DNA from: Bacteroidota bacterium
Lineage (GTDB): Bacteria > Bacteroidota > Ignavibacteria > UBA10030 > UBA8401
Direction of reading: 5' to 3'
NCBI GenBank assembly: GCA_030824295.1
Contig: JAVBYA010000120.1
Location: 1 to 10,545 of the forward strand
DNA length: 10,545 nucleotides
The notes beneath the pieces are model-generated. The model searched no databases. It saw only the letters and a list, made by a program, of their open reading frames with translations, and was not told where the DNA came from. Below are positions 8,026 to 10,545 of this stretch, in pieces (position 1 is the stretch's first letter; each line of letters begins with the position of its first letter). A program made the translations under genes and the position numbers.

Positions 8026-8046
8026 CAAGTTGCAAACGTCAACCGT

Positions 8047-8502
8047 ATGGAACAACCCAGTGCAGAACGCGTCAACATCTCCAACCGCCGCGCCCGTTTC
8101 GAGTATGAGATACTCGATTCGTACGAGGCAGGGATCGTTTTAAAAGGATCCGAAGTGAAGAGTCTGCGTGCCGGAAAAGCCAACCTGCAGGACAGCTACG
8201 CAGTGGTGAAGAACGGCGAGGTGTGGCTGCTGAATATGCATATCAGTCCGTACGAACAGGCGAACCAGTTCAACCACGATCCCATCCGCACACGGAAACT
8301 CCTGCTGAACAAGAGCGAGATCGCCAAGCTGCATGCCAAGACCAATGAAAAAGGACTGACCCTCGTCCCCTTGAAGCTCTATTTCAAGCACGGTATGGCC
8401 AAAATAGAGCTCGGCATCGCGAAAGGAAAGCAGCTCCACGACAAGCGCGAATCGATCAAATCCCGCGATGTGGAACGCGAGATGCGGCGTCATTCGGCAT
8501 AA
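8047..8502 (+). CDS. smpB: SsrA (tmRNA)-binding protein SmpB
   Basis: This is a 151-residue protein of normal family length (about 150-160). SmpB binds the tRNA-like end of tmRNA and brings it to stalled ribosomes, so that the trapped peptide is tagged for destruction and the ribosome is freed. Visible family features are ISNRRARFEYEILDSYEAGIVL near the N-terminus, GSEVKSLRAGKANLQDSYA (34-52), HISPYEQAN (65-73), RTRKLLLNKSEI (81-92), LVPLKLYFKHGMAKIELGIAKGKQLHDKR (106-134, read in pieces), and a basic C-terminal tail that enters the mRNA channel. The ATG at 8047 places the conserved core at the usual distance; no Shine-Dalgarno sequence is visible. The gene is followed 30 nt later by tyrS in the same direction. 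The ssrA RNA gene itself is not in this window. Confidence 0.97.
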   Translation: MEQPSAERVNISNRRARFEYEILDSYEAGIVLKGSEVKSLRAGKANLQDSYAVVKNGEVWLLNMHISPYEQANQFNHDPIRTRKLLLNKSEIAKLHAKTNEKGLTLVPLKLYFKHGMAKIELGIAKGKQLHDKRESIKSRDVEREMRRHSA

Positions 8503-8515
8503 TCCACCCACTCTA

Positions 8516-8521
8516 TATAAT
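8516..8521 (+). promoter_or_regulatory. Perfect TATAAT just upstream of tyrS
   Basis: An exact TATAAT hexamer lies 11 nt before the tyrS start in the 30-nt smpB/tyrS gap. With normal -10 spacing, transcription would begin near 8528 and the tyrS transcript would be nearly leaderless. The -35 region at 17-nt spacing (TTCGGC, 8493-8498) is poor, so it could equally be a chance AT-rich spacer. Confidence 0.22.
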
Positions 8522-8532
8522 AGTATCGGACC

Positions 8533-9744
8533 ATGGCATTCCCCTCCCTCAACGAACAGATGGACCTCATCAAACGGGGCGTTTCGGAGATCATTCCGGA
8601 AGCGGACCTCGTTCAGAAGATCGAACGCTCCATTAAGACCAATACACCGCTGAAGATCAAGCTCGGCTGCGATCCCAGCCGTCCGGACCTTCATCTTGGA
8701 CATTCCGTTGTCCTGCGGAAGCTTCGTCAGTTCCAGGACCTGGGGCATACCGCCATTCTGATCGTGGGGGATTTCACCGGCATGATCGGCGATCCGTCCG
8801 GCAAGAGCAAGACCCGTCCTTCACTCACATTGGAAGAGACACGGAAGAACGGCGAGAGCTACTTTGAGCAGGCGCGGAAGATCCTTTCCCCGGCCAATGT
8901 GCGGATGGTCTATAATTCGGAATGGCTCGGGAAGATGAGCTTTGCCGAAGTGATCAAACTCTCCAGCAAGTATACGGTCTCTCAGATGCTGGAACGGGAG
9001 GATTTCCATACCCGCTTCAACCGTGAAGAGCCGATCTCGCTGCATGAGTTCCTCTATCCGCTGGCTCAGGCGATGGATTCCGTTGCCATCGAATCGGACG
9101 TTGAACTCGGCGGCACGGACCAGAAATTCAATTTGCTTGTCGGCCGTGCCATCCAGCGCGAGTTCGGCAAAGAAGCACAGGTCATCCTTACGATGCCCAT
9201 CCTTCCCGGCACGGACGGTGTGGAGAAGATGAGCAAGTCCCTCGACAATTACATCGGCATCAGTGATTCACCGCGCGAGATCTTCGGAAAGACCCTTTCC
9301 ATCCCGGACCGGCTGATGTACGACTTCTTCGTCCTGGCAACGAACATCCCCAACACCGAGCTGGATGCGATCAAAACGGCGATCGCTGAGGAACCGCGCA
9401 ACACCAAGCGGCGCCTTGCCAAGGAGATCGTCGCGTTGTACCATGATGCAGCGGCAGCAACCGCCGCAGAAGAGGAATTCGACCGTATCTTCGTGAAAAA
9501 AGATATGCCGGACGAGATCGAGGAGATGACCTATGGAACGACCGGCACGGCAGTAAATATTCTCCAGTTACTTGCCGATACAAAGTTGGTCCCCTCCAAA
9601 GGAGAGGCGCGCCGGCTGATCGAACAAGGGGGCGTGACCGTCAATAACGAGAAAGTGACGGACGCAAAAATGGATATCACCCTTACCGGTCCGACCATCG
9701 TGAAGGTCGGCAAACGGAAGTTCCTGAAAGTGCTCCCGGCGTAA
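8533..9744 (+). CDS. tyrS: Tyrosyl-tRNA synthetase (TyrZ-type)
   Basis: This is a 403-residue class I aminoacyl-tRNA synthetase that charges tRNA-Tyr. The Rossmann catalytic domain shows KLGCDPSRPDLHLGH with the HIGH-type signature HLGH at 54-57, the GDFTGMIGDPSG stretch typical of TyrRS, the ELGGTDQKFN tyrosine/AMP-binding loop, and the KMSKS motif at 232-236. An anticodon-binding helical region follows, and an S4 RNA-binding domain starts near residue 340 (VNILQLLADTKLVPSKGEARRLIEQGG) and ends KVGKRKFLKVLP. The sequence layout is that of the TyrZ-type bacterial enzymes rather than E. coli-type TyrS; I make this call from memory of motif wording. The start gives MAFPSLNEQMDLI. No Shine-Dalgarno sequence is visible and there is no room for a T-box leader. 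It is probably co-transcribed with smpB. Confidence 0.97.
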   Translation: MAFPSLNEQMDLIKRGVSEIIPEADLVQKIERSIKTNTPLKIKLGCDPSRPDLHLGHSVVLRKLRQFQDLGHTAILIVGDFTGMIGDPSGKSKTRPSLTLEETRKNGESYFEQARKILSPANVRMVYNSEWLGKMSFAEVIKLSSKYTVSQMLEREDFHTRFNREEPISLHEFLYPLAQAMDSVAIESDVELGGTDQKFNLLVGRAIQREFGKEAQVILTMPILPGTDGVEKMSKSLDNYIGISDSPREIFGKTLSIPDRLMYDFFVLATNIPNTELDAIKTAIAEEPRNTKRRLAKEIVALYHDAAAATAAEEEFDRIFVKKDMPDEIEEMTYGTTGTAVNILQLLADTKLVPSKGEARRLIEQGGVTVNNEKVTDAKMDITLTGPTIVKVGKRKFLKVLPA

Positions 9745-9746
9745 CG

Positions 9747-9771
9747 GTTAAGGAATCTTAACAAATTTTTT
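9747..9771 (+). terminator. Weak candidate terminator after tyrS
   Basis: GTTAAG (9747-9752), loop GAAT and CTTAAC (9757-9762) form a 6-bp stem only 2 nt after the tyrS stop. AAA and a run of six T (9766-9771) follow. The stem is AT-rich and short, so termination would be partial at best. Confidence 0.4.
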
Positions 9772-9772
9772 A

Positions 9773-9803
9773 TTTGTATTTTTTAGAAGTATCGCTATAT
9801 TTC
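9773..9803 (+). promoter_or_regulatory. Candidate promoter for the arginine decarboxylase gene
   Basis: TTTG (9773-9776) and TATATTTC (9796-9803) are separated by 19 nt. This matches the Bacteroidetes-type pattern TTTG ... TAnnTTTG except for the last base. The same -7 box also reads as TATATT, a 5-of-6 match to a sigma-70 -10. Transcription from about 9810 would give a leader of roughly 110 nt. Location after a weak terminator and before a gene with its own strong ribosome binding site supports it. Confidence 0.42.
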
Positions 9804-9844
9804 GCGGCACGTTACACGATCAACGCTTACTTTCCGGACGATCT

Positions 9845-9880
9845 ATGAACGTTTACTTCTTTAGAACGAAAATTCCGTAA
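9845..9880 (+). other. Possible 11-codon upstream ORF in the decarboxylase leader
   Basis: An ATG at 9845 opens an 11-codon frame, MNVYFFRTKIP, ending TAA at 9878-9880, about 38 nt before the decarboxylase start. It includes one AGA arginine codon. No Shine-Dalgarno sequence precedes it, and a frame this short is expected by chance, so its translation is uncertain. Confidence 0.15.
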
Positions 9881-9904
9881 TATCTTTTCCCTCACCATTG
9901 TCAA

Positions 9905-9910
9905 AAGGAG
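9905..9910 (+). promoter_or_regulatory. Shine-Dalgarno sequence fixing a TTG start
   Basis: AAGGAG lies 8 nt before the TTG at 9919. This is ideal spacing, and it is one of the clearest ribosome binding sites in the window. It argues against the TTG at 9898, which lies upstream of it, and against the out-of-frame ATG at 9911, which abuts it. Confidence 0.8.
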
Positions 9911-9918
9911 ATGAGACG

Positions 9919-10467
9919 TTGTCCTTCGTCCCAGCCAAGATGTTCTTCACCAAAGGTGTCGGCAGGCATAAAGATTACCTGCAGTCCTTCGAGCTTGCCC
10001 TCCGCAATGCCGGCATTGAAAAATGTAACCTTGTCACCGTTTCAAGCATCTATCCCCCCAAATGCAAACGCATCACCGTCCCGGAAGGATTGAAACTCCT
10101 GGAACCGGGTCAGGTGACCTTCTGCGTGATGGCACGTAACGCAACCAACGAGCCGAACCGCCTGGTGGCCTCCTCCATCGGCGTGGCGATGGCTGCGGAT
10201 GATTCCCAATACGGCTATCTTTCTGAGCATCATCCCTTCGGCGAAACCGAGGAAAAAGCGGGTGAATATGCTGAAGATCTGGCGGCAACCATGCTGGCAA
10301 CGACACTCGGACTTGATTTCGACCCGAATGTGGCATGGGATGAACGCGAAAAGCATTTCAAACTGAGCGGTAAGATCCTGAAGACCTTCAATGTGACCCA
10401 GTCCGCCGAAGGTGATAAGGACGGGAAATGGACCACGGTGATCTCTGCCGCAGTGCTGCTCCCATAA
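9919..10467 (+). CDS. pdaD: Pyruvoyl-dependent arginine decarboxylase (TTG start)
   Basis: This 182-residue proenzyme converts arginine to agmatine and CO2, the entry to polyamine synthesis by the agmatine route. The N-terminus from TTG at 9919 reads MSFVPAKMFFTKGVGRHKDY, which agrees with my memory of Chlorobium homologues. A TTG at 9898 would add seven residues and ignore the Shine-Dalgarno sequence. The self-cleavage site is the Ser42-Ser43 pair in LVTVSSIYPP. By family precedent (Methanocaldococcus jannaschii enzyme, Ser52-Ser53), Ser43 becomes the pyruvoyl group of the large chain. Asn37, five residues before the cleavage site, matches the active-site Asn of that enzyme. Glu103 in GYLSEHHPFGE is the likely catalytic Glu. 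EDLAATMLATTLG and the C-terminal TQSAEG...WTTVISAAVLLP are further family marks. It is a single gene with its own promoter candidate and terminator. No agmatinase or spermidine synthase gene is visible here. Confidence 0.95.
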   Translation: MSFVPAKMFFTKGVGRHKDYLQSFELALRNAGIEKCNLVTVSSIYPPKCKRITVPEGLKLLEPGQVTFCVMARNATNEPNRLVASSIGVAMAADDSQYGYLSEHHPFGETEEKAGEYAEDLAATMLATTLGLDFDPNVAWDEREKHFKLSGKILKTFNVTQSAEGDKDGKWTTVISAAVLLP

Positions 10468-10487
10468 GAAGATCCATCATAGACAAT

Positions 10488-10520
10488 AAAAAAGGGACGC
10501 TTACGCGTCCCTTTTTTTTT
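10488..10520 (+). terminator. Strong intrinsic terminator after pdaD
   Basis: GGGACGC (10494-10500), loop TTAC and GCGTCCC (10505-10511) form a perfect 7-bp GC-rich stem. Nine T follow (10512-10520) and six A precede (10488-10493). The flanking A and T runs can pair and also allow termination on the opposite strand, so it could serve a convergent gene just outside the window. The remaining 25 bases to the window end hold no visible feature. Confidence 0.93.
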
Positions 10521-10545
10521 ATCCCTGCCCACCCCCCCGGTAATT

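Noticed and set aside
8503..8532. T-box leader for tyrS
   Set aside because: Only 30 nt separate smpB and tyrS, far too short for a T-box.
9911..10093. 60-codon frame starting at the ATG right after AAGGAG
   Set aside because: It has zero spacing from the Shine-Dalgarno sequence, is out of frame with the conserved decarboxylase, and its product (MRRCPSSQP...) has no recognisable features.
1..10545. CRISPR arrays, tRNA/rRNA genes, insertion sequences, defence genes
   Set aside because: I saw no direct repeat arrays, transposase motifs, rRNA-like stretches or tRNA-like cloverleaf sequences. Nearly all of the window is accounted for by eight ordinary genes.

Overview
The window is an ordinary-looking bacterial chromosome segment (mid-50s % GC by eye, AT-rich gaps). 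It holds eight protein genes and no RNA genes, mobile elements or CRISPR arrays. The lineage is an inference. The arginine decarboxylase at the right end closely resembles, from memory, the pyruvoyl enzyme of Chlorobium and its relatives. One promoter candidate fits the Bacteroidetes-type -33/-7 pattern, and several genes lack a clear Shine-Dalgarno sequence. Together these point to the Bacteroidetes/Chlorobi/Ignavibacteria side of the FCB group.

Left block (1-7898, minus strand): one tightly packed run read right to left. It starts with guaA (GMP synthase), followed 9 nt later by an ABC transporter ATPase, an AbgT-family transporter, a large ABC-2-type permease, and a secreted protein with TPR repeats joined to a periplasmic-binding (type 1) domain. 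It ends with radC, cut by the window edge. Three consecutive junctions (ATPase/AbgT, AbgT/permease, permease/TPR-PBP) are 4-nt ATGA overlaps, so translation is probably coupled. The ATPase and its likely permease are separated by the AbgT gene.

Central divergent gap (7899-8046): it carries plausible back-to-back promoters for guaA (leftward) and smpB (rightward), with a 15-nt dyad between them.

Right block (8047-10545, plus strand): smpB (tmRNA-binding protein), then 30 nt later tyrS (tyrosyl-tRNA synthetase of the TyrZ type). A weak hairpin with a T-run follows. An independently promoted gene for pyruvoyl-dependent arginine decarboxylase comes next, with a TTG start behind a strong Shine-Dalgarno sequence and a good intrinsic terminator after it. 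This gene would supply agmatine for polyamine synthesis; the others are housekeeping functions (GMP synthesis, ribosome rescue, tRNA charging, DNA repair) and envelope transport.

I found no clear sign of a wholly new system. The least explained part is the four-gene ATPase/AbgT/permease/TPR-PBP cassette, and especially the TPR-PBP protein.
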